From NCBI GenBank assembly GCA_958510825.1, contig OY294044.1, forward strand, positions 46,216,626 to 46,280,625: 64,000 nucleotides of DNA. Reading direction: 5' to 3'. Every line of letters starts with the position of its first letter. The stretch's first letter is position 1. The notes under the pieces were generated by a model that saw only the letters and a program-made list of their open reading frames with translations, had not been told where the DNA came from and did not search any database. The translations under genes and the position numbers were made by a program. The stretch comes from Brachypterus glaber. Its lineage: Eukaryota > Arthropoda > Insecta > Coleoptera > Kateretidae. Below are positions 47,474 to 59,400 of the stretch, in pieces.

Positions 47474-50400
47474 TATAAATTACGTTGCAACCTTGCCGTA
47501 AGAAGTTTTTAAAAAAGTTATTTTAAAGTTTTTGAAGTATTTTATTGAATTACAAATTTATTAAATAATGTTAATAGTTTACAATATAATTACAGATTGA
47601 TTGAAAGAAAGTAAAAAGCTACATAGGTAAACTATGCTGACAAAACAATATACATTTTATTATATAAACAATAAGTTGCTGAGTAGCATGACTCCGGTCA
47701 TGTAACTCCTCCCTCCTCAAAATGAAGCATCCCCTGGGAGGTTGAAGTTCTGTCCGGGGGGGAGTGGTTGGAGTTCCTCTTCCTGTGGAATGGGTTCTCT
47801 CTTTCTCTCCTGGATTCGGCTTCTGATGAATTTCAGTCCAAAATATGTTAACGCCATGACGATTACCACGTAGAGGGAAATGGTCATGATGCTTGGGGTG
47901 AAAATATCTTGTTGATTTTTCTCCATTGGTATAACTGCATTTTCCGAAATTTCGTTTAATTTCAGCGTTTTTAGGTTTATTTTTAAATTTTGTATTTGTC
48001 GGTCCTCTATGGCAACGTTTAAATTATTTACGAGGGCAGGCTTTCCAGATGATTTTTCTTCGAAAAATAGCTTGTTTTGTTTGAAAAAAATTTCGCAGTT
48101 TTCTTCTTTTATGAGGTAAATTCCTTGAAGTGACTTAGTTTCGCTTTCTTCGTTGCATTTAATGTGGAGTTTTTCTTCGTTGGGAAATACTCCGAGAAAC
48201 TGGTTAATTTCCGGGATGACTTCCATATAGTTTTCGGTAATATCAAGTTTTATATACGAGCATGAGTGTGAGTTTTCCTGTAGGATAATATTCTTCTCAC
48301 AAGTCACATCCTGACTTGCTTGCAAATAGTTTGCGCATTGAAACCTTTTGCCCTTTTTACAAATGTCATTCAATGGTACAAATCCATTTTCTTTTGACTT
48401 TAATAAATATTTAGTTTTTGGAATTATCGTCACAAACTCTGATTTGAACAGGGTAGGGATGGGTGTGAGGCGGTATAATTCAAAATCTGTTTCGTAATTT
48501 ATTGGGAGGGATAGAAAATATGTTATTCTTGTAGGCTCAATTTGACAGTTAATTTGAATAAGGTTTTCAAGTTCTAAAATGTTTTCGTATTTTAACTCCA
48601 CTGGGAGTTGGTTTTTATAGTGTTCGGCGATTTTTCTAATTTCGAGGAATAATTCATCTGTTTTTATTATGCTAGGGTGCATTGTTTTCAACTTACGAAA
48701 TGTTATCGAGTTTTCGATATCCGTTAGAATATTTAAAATTGTATTATATATAATTAAAATTTGGTTATGGAGGTCTTGTGCAAACAACATAAAAATTTGG
48801 CTCTGAACTTTTTCGTTCATGAAGTTATTTAATTGTAAAATTTTATTTTTTAAAATATTTTCATTATGCTGTATTTCTTGTAGAGTATCATTAAAATTTT
48901 GTATTAGTTTTTGATTAATAGAGTATTGTTGATTTAATTGCGACTGAAAGTTATCGTTTTTCTTGCGAATGTCGGTTAAAATTTTGTATATTTTTTCACC
49001 GTTATTTGCATCTAAATTACCTGTAATGCCCTTAATTATGGTTCCAAAACCATTAATAAGTCCCCGTTTGTTTCTTGTGAAACTTTCATTATACCCTAAA
49101 TTAATATGATTAATTTTTTCATAAATTTTTCCCTGTGTATAGTTAATAATTTTCTTATAATTATCTAATTCTCTACTATAAAAAGTTTTGTTAATCTTAA
49201 GTAAATCTAGCCTATTATATTCTAAGTTAAGTTTTTCGAATTGGTCGAAAAGTGGTTGTAATTCGTAGTAGTGGACAAAAGTATGGTCCGTGCGCTGCAA
49301 TTTTGCAGGGCCCAAATTTATAGGAAGGATACCAAGGTTTGTTGTTATGTTGCGGATGTCCGCTGCTCGTCCGCATGTGAGCAACCTGGAATAGATAAAT
49401 CTTGTTGAGTTTTTGAGTTACTGTTTTTTCTAGGGCGTTTTATATTCGAAAGGTGGATTTTATCTATGGTATTAAAATGGGTTGGGTCAATTTTTGCGGT
49501 TTTTAATTTCCAGTTTATATTTTTGATTTTTTCTTTTTTGAATTTATTTTTGGTTTTTGACTGTTTTTGTTTATTTTTAACGAATACTTTTTCGGGTATA
49601 TTTTTGGGAATTTCTTCACGTTTTTCATTTAATTTGTTAATAATTTTTTCTTTCGTCTTTTGTGCGTCTTTGTTTATTTTTTGATATAAAATTTTGGTTT
49701 CTTCTTTATGGTTAAATATATAGTTATTCATTAATTGTTTGTTCAATTCTAAGTTAAAGGGTGAATCTGTGCCTAAGTGTCCTGTGATTATTTCTGAAGG
49801 TTTTAATTTTGTAGTGCTATGTATTGTATTATTATAGGCCAATATTGCATAATTTATTTTTATCTCAATTGGCTCGCTCTTAAAAATATCTTGGTTATTA
49901 AGTAACCTTATGTGCTCGATTAGGGTGGAGTGAAATCTTTCTACTGGAGAATTTGAATCGGGGTGTTGCGAGCTTATGAAGTGGATTTTGATTTTATGGA
50001 GTTCTAGTAACTCTTTTAACACACCGCTATTAAACTCACCACCATTGTCCGATACGATTTGTTCGGGGATGGAATGGTGCGTAAAATATTTTATGAGATT
50101 ATTTACTACTTCTATGCTTGAAGCAGCACTTAGTTTATACGCTTGACTATATTTTGAGAAAGTGTCAATTATTGTAAGAAATTTAGATTTTTCTAGGGTG
50201 ATACTGTCCATGTGTAAAATTTGGAATGGTCTAGTCGCTGTCGGTGTCAAGTTAAATTTTAATTTTAGGGGGTTTCTGTCGTATTTCGTAAGTTGGCAAA
50301 TTTCACAGTTATTTATGTACGTTTGAATCACACGACGTTGATTCGGAAAATAGTACGACTCTTTTATACGTTTTTCGGTTTCTTCGATTCCCCGGTGGTT

Positions 50401-53400
50401 CGTTTTTCCCTCGTGAAAATTTTTTATAATTTCTTTTATTTCTACCTCCCCTATTACGTCTGTAAGGTATTTTGTACACCTAATTAAATTTATTTGTCCA
50501 TTTTTAAAATATGTTTGTAATACAGCACAAAATTGTTCATAGATTGGATCCTCGAAAAATACATAATACTTAATTTTTGGGGCGATATATTCTTTCATAA
50601 CTTTTATTACATCTTGTTCAAAATTATTTTTTGACAATTGAACAAGCATTCTTTGTTTTGATTTATAGAGGATAACGATTGAGGGGGTTGCAGGGGCAAA
50701 TTCTACTAGTGAAAGAATAATTTGGTTTTTGCCATAATTGACTGGACAAGTTACTATTGGGACACCAATAATTGGGTTTTCCGCGTTAGAGTGTACTGTA
50801 TTAAGATCGGTTTCTGTAGGTTGTTCCGCTTGCTTAATATTTTCTTCCCGCTCTAAGTCGTCAAGGTCCCCTGTTTCAACAATTATAGACATATTGTCTG
50901 AGTCTTTATTCGCGGAAAAGCTGTCGTTAAACTTTTGCATATAATCTAATAAGGGTTCATTAATATTGTCTGTAATGTCAGGTTCGTCATTTGTCAACTC
51001 TTTGCAGAATTCTTCTATAAAGCTGGAAATAGCACTTTTATTATTTTCGTGATTAGTGACGTTAATTTCAACTTTTTGGGGTGGGTCAATATTGTAAATA
51101 AGTATTTTAATTTTAGAGTTTTGAAATATAATTTTAATTAAATTAAGTATGATATCCCATTTTAGGTTATCTAGGCCGGATCCAATTTTTGGCATAGCTA
51201 CAGTAAAATCTTGTAGCTCTAAACATAATCTTTTGAGGCTTATCAAGGCGGAAATTATAGTAGTGTAGGTGGGTTTGTCCCTAAATATCTTTTTGGTAAT
51301 TAAATAATAAATATTTCTTGTAGGAAGTTTTAAATATGCAACTTCACCTACAGGTTTGTTTTGTGCTTTTAGTGTGTTTACGCAATTAAATTTTTCCCTG
51401 AAATTACGGGCGATTCCTTTTTTCATGCTAAAACACTGGGAGACGCAATGAGCAAGAGATATATTCTCGTCACAATTAAATAGATCATTGTCGATTATTT
51501 TTACATTATTATTAATTATATTAAGGTTATTATAAATTATTTGACGAAGAGTTTCATTTTTATAAACGGCGTCTGAAAGTTCATTTAAATTTATTTCGTA
51601 CGTGGGAATAGATTCGCATATATTGTCATCGTAATCTGATACTTCCTTATCTTTGAAACTCGTACGTGACTTTATGTTATTTTGTAGAGGTGAATTACTT
51701 ATAGTATTTTTATTGTAATTATTACTTAAAACTTGGGCATAAGTTAAGTCAGTGGCGTTACCGATTTTTTTTATTTGGGGGGGTTCGTTTGTGGGGTTTT
51801 GTAGTTGGTCGGGATTTTTGGGAATATCGGTTTCTGGGTTTATTACGATGCGTGACAAGGCATCTGCGTTACTATTAAGGACACCTTTTTTATAAATAAT
51901 TTCATAATCATATTCTTCTAAGTACAACCGCCACCTACATAATTTGGAATTAGGTTCTTTAAGGGAGAACAACCACTGCAAGGGTTTATGGTCAGATACT
52001 ATTGTAAATTTTCGGCCATAAAGGTAGGGCCTAAAGTATTTAACAGCCCAAACGATTGCTAGGAGTTCCCTTTCGATAGTACTTAGATTACATTCTGATT
52101 CGTTAAGGGTGCGACTTGCGTAAGCTACTGGCAAATCAGAGCCTATTTTCCCTTGTGACAACACCGAACCTAAAGCAAAACTAGAAGAGTCGCAAGTTAG
52201 AATGAAGGGTTGATTAAAATCTGGATACTGCAGTATGGGTTGGTTAATCAACAAATTTTTACAATGGTTAAAACATTTTACATACTCGGGGTCCTTAATA
52301 TTAATTTTATGATTCTTTTTCAGACAGATAGTCATAGGTTTAGTTATTTTCGCAAAATCTTTTATGAATTTGCGGTAATAACCCAATAGTCCCAAAAAAG
52401 CCTTAATTTGTCGTGTAGTTTTAGGAATAGGATAGTTTTGAACAGCTTTAATTTTTTCAGGATTCGGTTTTACGCCCTGGGGTGTCACTATATGACCTAA
52501 AAACGCTACTTCTTTTTGCAAAAATTCGCATTTATCGACTTGTAATTTAAGATTAGCAGATCGCAATCTATCAAAAATCTCTTTGAGATTGTTTATATGT
52601 TCTTGTAAACTTGTACTAAAACAAATGATATCATCAAGAAATACGCAGCATTTTTTATTTAATATACCCCTTAACAGGTTGTCCATGACCCTCTGGAATG
52701 TGGCTGGGGCCGTTTTAAGGCCAAAGGGCATGCGCAGGAATTCATAGTGACCATTTTCTGTGCTGAAAGCAGTTTTTTGAATATCCTCCCTAGCCATTTC
52801 CAGCTGGTGATAACCACTGGCTAAATCCATTGTACTAAAGTATAAACAACGTCCCAACTTGTCCAATAAGTCCGTAATGTTCGGCAATGGGTATCGGTCA
52901 TCAATAGTTTTTTCATTTAATTTACGATAGTCAACTACTATGCGCCATTTGCGTTCAGCAAAAGGGGCACTTTTCTTGGGGACCACCCAAATTGGCGAAC
53001 TCCACGGGCTATAAGAGGGTCTTATGATTTTTTGTTGTAACATTTTTTTAATTTGTTTATCTACCTCTTGTTTATGGACATTTGGAAAACGATAGGACTT
53101 TGTGTACACTGGTATTTCGTCTTTAGTAACTATTTTATGTTTAATTTTATGCGTAAAAGTTAAGGGTTTTCCTTCTGAATGAAAAATATCAGAGTACTCA
53201 TTTAAAAGATTTAAAATTGCTTGTTTTTCCTCTGCATTCATATGATTTATTTTAATTTTAGACAGATCAATTGGCGAGTTATCGCAATATGTATTAATAT
53301 TATTAAAATTAGAAGCTGTGTGGTGTTCGTATTCGTCGAACATTTGCACAGTTATTGGGTATATTTTAGCAGAAATGTCCCTATCTGTAGGGTTAACAAT

Positions 53401-56400
53401 ACTACAATAAGTAGAAAAATCTTTTACACTGGCTACGCTTTCTATTATTTCTAGATCACCAGCTTTCATGTGAGGAATTATTACGTCACCATTTTTAACA
53501 TTTTTAATATTTATTTTAATAATTTGTTCTGTCTTGGCAGGGACGACTATGCTGTCGGCCCCACTAGATAACTCAAGGTAGTGAATTTTGATTCTGCGGG
53601 ATGGTGTAATTAATACATCATTATGCAGGTCGACAATCGCGTTTAATTTCTTTAGGTTATCTAAGCCTAGTAGACAGTCAAATTGTTTATGAAAGTTGAA
53701 CATATGAAATTTAAGATTAATGTTATTTTTAAACAATTTGCCACACGGGATCTTTGTACTATACTTTTCCAAGGAAGTACCGTGTGCACTAGATATTAAA
53801 AATGGGTCATGTATAATATTCCTAGAAAAAAATTTATTTGCGATGTCATGTTTAACAAACGACTTTGTGCTACCACTATCTAATAAAACTTTTAAATTTA
53901 AATCTGGGTAAATTATATAGCACAATTGACTTTTTTCGTTTGTTAAACTCATGATATCTATTTTTCCGAGGCTCAATTCTCTAAAAAAGATGAGTCATCT
54001 TGATTTTTATTTAAATTTTCCTCCGGAAACTCTACTTTCGGCGCATTATGCAAGTTGAAAACCTCTTCTATTTGAAAATTAGGCGTTCTAATTTGATTAT
54101 TTGAATTATTTCTATTATTAAAATTTTGCCTAGCATGGGACATATTAGTGTTTCGCGTAGAAACACTCATTGGAGTTGGTCTCGGTAACCTTACATTAGG
54201 GTTTGGCCTAAACACATCATTTCTGGAGCTAGGCCCTGGCTGATTTTGAAAGTTTGTATTTGTGTTATTATTATTGAAACCATTTGGCCTTGGCTGGAAA
54301 TTTTGTGGGTAATTTGTTAGTTGCAATTGCCTAATATTTGGCAATTGCTGCCTTCCTTGTGTAAAGTTACGATTATTATTAAAGTTTGGCTTTTGTCTAG
54401 GATTTTGGCTATAAGAATTTCTAATTATTTGGTCATTTATTTCTAATTGAAAATCGTTCGTTAGCATATTTAACGCAGAGTTCAGATCTTCTGGATTTTT
54501 GGTTCGCATTAAGGATCCTATTGGGTCTCGGAGGCCCCTCAATAAAACCCTTAAGGCGTATTTTCTTAAGTATGCGGTTAAAGTTCCGACCTCTTGTGCA
54601 TTACCATGATGCACCGTTAAATATGCTATCTGAAGGTTAAGTAGCATAAGTATACTATTGTAAAAATCGAAAACTGACTGTTTGAGCCCTTGCTTTAACT
54701 CTGTCATTTCCAATTGCAAGCTGAAAACGTCGCGTTTATCGCTATATGTATTCTGGAGTGCTAATTTTAAGTCATTCCAGTTATTCAGAATGCAAGAGGA
54801 TATTTTAGTTGCGGCATCGCCCTTTATTTTAGCCAAAATGCTAGACATTAGGTACTCATTCTGAAAGTCCGTCGGGTCATTAAGGTTATAAAATTTATTG
54901 ACTAATTTTTCACATATATCGATGAATCTAGGAAGGAGTTCTGACTCGCCCCTAAATTCAGGGATCATGTTCAAGTAGTCGGCTTTCAGAACGTTAGCCA
55001 TGTTTAAATTTAAATTATTTATTTCGGGAATGGGGTTATTTGTTTCTATTATGGTAAGTTCTAGTTCAGAGTTTGTTTCGGACTCGGAACTGGACTCAGA
55101 ATCGATTAAAGTATTTTGAAAATTGAATCTGCAATCACTAAATGACATAGGTACTTACAGGCAAATGGTCGCTGCTATGATGTCCTTCATCTGTGATGTG
55201 CACTCACACTCGAAGAAAACTTTTTTTTTGTAATTTCTCTTGTTTGGAAACTACCAGGTTCTATCACCAACAAATCGTCGAAACGAATCAATTTTATGCT
55301 AAATTGATTGGTGAAAACTGCCGACTGCGCCAATTACGTTGCAACCTTGCCGTAAGAAGTTTTTAAAAAAGTTATTTTAAAGTTTTTGAAGTATTTTATT
55401 GAATTACAAATTTATTAAATAATGTTAATAGTTTACAATATAATTACAGATTGATTGAAAGAAAGTAAAAAGCTACATAGGTAAACTATGCTGACAAAAC
55501 AATATACATTTTATTATATAAACAATAAGTTGCTGAGTAGCATGACTCCGGTCATGTAACTTATATAGTTATAGTTTATTTATTATTCCTATTTACAAAA
55601 AGGTTTACAATAATACAGATAGAGAGCTCCTAAGACAAAGGGTTAAATGTACCTTTAGTTTATATTATACTGAAAATTTTGTGATAAATGGTAAGACGAT
55701 TTTTTTTTCGTTTCTCTTTTGATGCCCATGTTGTTTTGGATTCATGTCTTTCACAAGTTTTCTTTGTCTCTTTTCCTTTTTTTTTGTTGGTAATTTTTTC
55801 TTTTTCATTCATTTTGGAGTGTTACGCCCATGTTAATGGTATAGGGAAATAGCGTTACAGGGGGGGGGGGGTGGAGGTCCAAAAGGATCCAAATTTGCGT
55901 TACGTAATACTTGAACGTCCCTTAGTTTATTTTTTACAGCTCGACAAACTCCAAATATGGCACTTTTTTCATATTTTTCCGATATATTTCATTAATATTT
56001 TTATATAAATATACATACATATGCTTTATAAAAAAATTACATACATCTTTTTTATGTCTGATACCGTTAACCAGACTGTTTTCTCAAGTTTTTTTTAAGC
56101 GATTTAAACAAATTTGATAATAGACCTCCCTTATCCCTGATTTGTTTCAAAACCACACGTTGAGATATACGATGGCCACCATTACCCTAGAGGCTACCAT
56201 TCCCCCCTTTCCCATACATATTAAGTTATCCATTCCTGAAACATGAACTGCATTAAAGATGACCAATATATTGCATATAAATGTATGATACAATATAGTT
56301 TTACCAAATGGTACAATTTAACCAATTACAGAAAGCTGATGGCATTTATATGGGATAGTTCAAGATTAGAATTCGAAGCCGCTCAAGATTGCGAATTGGT

Positions 56401-59400
56401 AACTGCTGGAGAATTATTTGGAAGATCTGGATATGGGATAGGACTTCAAAAAGGATCGCCATGGTCAGACGATGTGACTTTAGCTATACTGGACTTTCAT
56501 GAAAGTAAGAAATTTTGTTTCAAAATGTTAATACGAAATACTATGTCTTTTTACTTTCGAGCGACCTTCGAGAGAAGAATTGTTAAGGCAAAAATTTTTT
56601 TTCCAGATTTTAATGTATTTATACCTTTCAAGGTCTATACATTCCGAAAAAACGATTTTTCGATGTAAGTCCGTCGGTCCGTCCATCCACAGGCCTACAG
56701 GTCATACCGCTTAACAGATCAAAACCAAATTGTAAACTTAAGGTTTTTAGGGGATTGTTTAGGGGGATTTCTTATTAATTCTCTACTCAAACAAGGGTAC
56801 TGACAAAAATCAAAAATTTTAATTTTCTTGAAAATGGCTCTAACGATTTTGCTTAAATTTGTACGATAATAGTAAATTACAAACATAACAATTAATAGTT
56901 TTCCCCAGAAAAAAATTATGAGAGCGGAAAATATTTTTTTGCAATTTTGGCAAAGGCAAATTAAATTTTTTTGCAGGTTACTTTAAATACCCAAATTAAT
57001 TTTTTTTTAAACATTTTTCAAAAATTTTTGTTTTGCTGAAAACGAGAAAATTATATATAAAAAACTTTAAAAAAAATTAAAAAAAATTGATTTTTTTATT
57101 TCCTTTTTGCGAAAAACAAAAATTTTGAAAAAAAGATTTTTTGAAAATTATTTTTCTTATTCAAAAAAAAATCAAAAAAACTTTAAAAGTTTTTCAATTT
57201 TTTTTTTTTTAATTTTTGGTTTAAACTTTCTTTTTGATTGGGGGGATTACATTTAAAATTAGTAGAATTGATCCTTATAATAAACGTATTTTTTCCTGAA
57301 AATGTTACGTTAATCGGAATTTTCTTTAAGCTTTTTTCAACTTTTTTTAAAGTTTAAGCCCCCATAATTTTTTTTGTGGGATTACATTTAAAATAAGTGG
57401 AATTGATCCTTACAATAAAAGTAATTTTTCCTGAAATCTCTTTCAGCTTTTTTCGATTGTTTTAAAAGTTAAATCCCCCATACTTTTTAATTTTTGGGGG
57501 GATTACTTTCAAAATAGGGATCTTCCCCTCGTAGAACTTGATTTTTGCTGAAAATTTTAAACAATCGGACTATTCGTTCTTGAGTTATCGTGTCTTAACA
57601 AAACGTGACATTCAGACAGACGGACAGACGGACAGACGGACAGACGGACAGACGGACAGACGGACAGACGGACAGACGGACAGACGGACAGACGGACAGA
57701 CGGACAGACGGACAGACGGACAGACGGACAGACGGACAGACGGACAGACGGACAGACGGACAGACGGACAGACGGACAGACGGACAGACGGACAGACGGA
57801 CAGACGGACAGACGGACAGACGGACAGACGGACAGACGGACAGAAGGACAGAAGGACAGACGGACAGACGGACAGACGGACAGATGGACAGACGGACAGA
57901 CGGACAGACGGACAGACGGACAGACGGACAGAGGTACCGTAACCCTCCTTTAATACCCACCCGGCACTCGCGCACTTAATCACGGGCACACTCACACTAT
58001 ACTTTTTACAGACGGACAGACGGACAGACGGACAGACGGACAGACGGACAGACGGACAGACGGACAGACGGACAGACGGGCAGACGGACAGACGGACAGA
58101 CGGACAGACAAGAAATTTTTGTCTAGGACGATTTTTGATTTTTTTTTTGAAAATTCGAAACTACCGTATAATATTCTAGCGCAGGAGCTGTGAATAATAT
58201 AATAATAACAAAATAATCGACACCTTAAAGCTTATCCGAACCTTTCTGCTAGAAATTTGGTAAGTGCGATAAAACCAAACCATTTTCATTTTATTTATTT
58301 TGGGTTTTAGGTGGATTTATGGAAAGTTTAGATAACAAGTGGATTCTTCAAGGAAATTTACAACAATGCGAACAGTTTGAAAAAACTCCGAATACTTTGG
58401 GTTTAAAAAATATGGCTGGCGTTTTCATACTAGTCGGAGCGGGTATAGTCGGTGGTATAGGACTTATAGTTATCGAAATGGCATATAAGAAACATCAGAT
58501 TAAGAAACAGAAACGAATGGAGCTAGCTCGACATGCCGCTGACAAATGGAGAGGAGTTGTAGAGGTAAAATTTATTAAACTCTTGGTTTCTTTTTATATT
58601 ATTTCCGAAAAAGTGAGCAAATTGAATTTAAATAAAAATTAAACAATTTGTAAGCTAGACATCTTATACATCTTATAAGATAACACTAAAAAGTGACTTT
58701 TCCCTTACCTGAATTATTTGGTTGGAGAAACCAGATCAATAATTACACAGGCACACAAAATTAAAAAAAGTTGTCTGTTCTTTTACAACCACATACGTAC
58801 CCTTATGTATTTTTCAGGCTGAATCCGAATCCGAGGTCAGAATTGACCCATCACCCAAGGATTTTGATATAACCTGAAAAAATTGCCAAAATTGACCTCG
58901 AATTGACCTTATTAAGAGTTTATTAATGATTGAAACGATCAAACTATGCTATTTATAAGTTTTTAGGGGCGCTGAAACCGAATCTGCACTCAAATTGACC
59001 AAACATGTCGAGGTTTCCAACCACAAAAAATAACTCAAAATAACCTAATTTTAGATAAATTAAAATCATGCTATCTATACGTATTTTGGGGCGCTAAAAC
59101 CAAATTCGGGGTCTGAATCGGCCGATCACCCTAGAATTTTGAATGCGAGGCAAAAAAAAACACGTGAAAACCGGTCAGAATAGGGTTTAAAAAGAAAATT
59201 GAAGATTTTTAAAGTGCCATACATGATTTTTATGTATAATTTTCGGCTAAATCCGAATCCGCAAATTGGTATATCAGTTAAAATGCGGCTGAAAATCACC
59301 CAGCAAACATTGGTTCGTTGGCCGCCAGTTGGCCAAACATTGAAGTGCCAATGTTTCCTACATTGGGCCAATGTTGGTAAACCTACATTGGGCCTACATA

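Larger units (their letters stand above)
47478..55561 (-). mobile_element. Full-length errantivirus (Ty3/gypsy endogenous retrovirus), 8,084 bp
   Basis: Two LTRs of 230 bp, identical by eye, bound an internal region with gag, pol and env all open on the minus strand. TATA duplication at both edges, tRNA-Ser-type primer site, polypurine tract, slippery site and env splice signals are all present. Insertion at TATA and LTR ends AGTTAC...GTAATT fit the 17.6/297 branch of errantiviruses. Pol carries an unusual macrodomain. Intact genes and matching LTRs indicate a very recent insertion that may still be mobile. It sits antisense in Nmdar1 intron 10. Whether it is fixed or polymorphic cannot be told from one sequence. 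Confidence 0.96.
57260..58210. repeat. Dispersed repeat with expanded array (Nmdar1 intron 11)
   Basis: Left part 57260-57600 and right part 58110-58210 match 32000-32330, which has only about two GACGGACA units between them. The array here is therefore a local expansion inside one element copy. Confidence 0.8.

Noticed and set aside
49466..50944. Several plus-strand frames of 64-72 codons opposite pol
   Set aside because: Shadows of pol on the other strand, Phe/Val-rich as expected for the complement of Lys/Asn codons.
57538..57995. Four long open frames of 124-134 codons on both strands
   Set aside because: They are translations of the GACGGACA array, which has no stop in any register.
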